Shown here: piece by piece, positions 4,840 through 5,000 of the stretch
Position numbering within the stretch: the first letter of the stretch is position 1
Layout of the letters: every line of letters starts with the position of its first letter
NCBI RefSeq assembly: GCF_000688655.1
Contig: NZ_JIBO01000004.1
Span: 441,672-446,671, forward strand
From: Lonsdalea quercina subsp. quercina
GTDB lineage: Bacteria; Pseudomonadota; Gammaproteobacteria; Enterobacterales; Enterobacteriaceae
Direction: 5' to 3'
Length of the DNA: 5,000 nucleotides
The notes under the pieces: model-generated
What the model was told of the DNA's origin: nothing
What the model saw: the letters and a program-made list of their open reading frames with translations, nothing else
Database searches by the model: none
Translations under genes and position numbers: made by a program

Positions 4840-5000
4840 ATGAGTAAAGTGAGCATGGAAAACCCTGCAATCCTCCTTCGACGTCTGAATCCTTACTGCG
4901 CCCGTGCGATGGAAGGGGCCGCCTCCTTGTGTCAGACCCGCGCCCATGCGGAAATTTTGCCGGAGCACTGGCTGCTGAAGCTGCTCGAACAAGGAGAAGG
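4840..5000 (+). CDS. clpV: ClpV (TssH), T6SS sheath-recycling AAA+ ATPase (N-terminal 53 residues)
   Basis: This open frame runs off the window after 53 complete codons. The start MSKVSMENPAILLRRLNPYC and the following segment ending in HAEILPEHWLLKLLEQGE match the ClpN-like N-terminal domain of ClpV. That domain differs from ClpB in the early 'LLRRLNPYCARAMEGAASLC' helix and, in ClpV, binds the N-terminal helix of the sheath subunit TssC. The full protein is normally about 850-900 residues with two AAA+ modules; it disassembles contracted sheaths so that TssB/TssC can be reused. ATG 4840 is chosen because of AAAGG upstream; ATG 4855 would remove five residues. The gene lies 146 nt after the small gene and behind a palindromic element, so it may have some independent control. 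Confidence 0.93.
   Translation, partial: MSKVSMENPAILLRRLNPYCARAMEGAASLCQTRAHAEILPEHWLLKLLEQGE

Overview
This window is an interior segment of a type VI secretion system (T6SS) gene cluster. All genes are on the + strand and are packed as one apparent operon. Moderately high G+C content, the Hcp sequence and the gene order point to a gamma-proteobacterium of the Enterobacterales (Escherichia/Enterobacter/Klebsiella/Cronobacter-like). From memory, Hcp and the order tssC-tssK-tssL-tagL-hcp-clpV resemble the Sci-1 type T6SS of enteroaggregative E. coli. The genus cannot be fixed from the sequence alone.

Layout: the last 21 codons of tssC (sheath large subunit) end at 67. tssK (baseplate connector, 85-1425), tssL (DotU-type membrane-complex protein, 1422-2111) and tagL (three-TM, OmpA-like peptidoglycan anchor, 2108-3826) follow, joined by two 4-nt ATGA stop/start overlaps. 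hcp (tssD, inner tube, 3831-4322) comes 4 nt later. A short spacer with a strong GNRA-loop hairpin then leads to a 102-residue orphan gene (4385-4693) with a near-perfect Shine-Dalgarno. A 146-nt non-coding stretch with two further dyad elements precedes clpV/tssH (from 4840), which runs off the window after 53 codons.

How the genes work together: TssL sits in the inner membrane as part of the TssJLM complex. TagL, with its periplasmic OmpA-like domain, ties that complex to the cell wall. TssK links the membrane complex to the baseplate. Hcp forms the inner tube, TssB/TssC form the contractile sheath around it, and ClpV disassembles the contracted sheath.

The core genes are ordinary and intact. 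What is not explained by standard T6SS components lies in 4323-4839: the unrecognised small gene next to hcp, and three RNA/DNA dyad elements that may set the expression of hcp, the small gene and clpV separately. No tRNA, rRNA, insertion sequence or CRISPR array is visible, and no gene-free stretch exceeds 300 bases.
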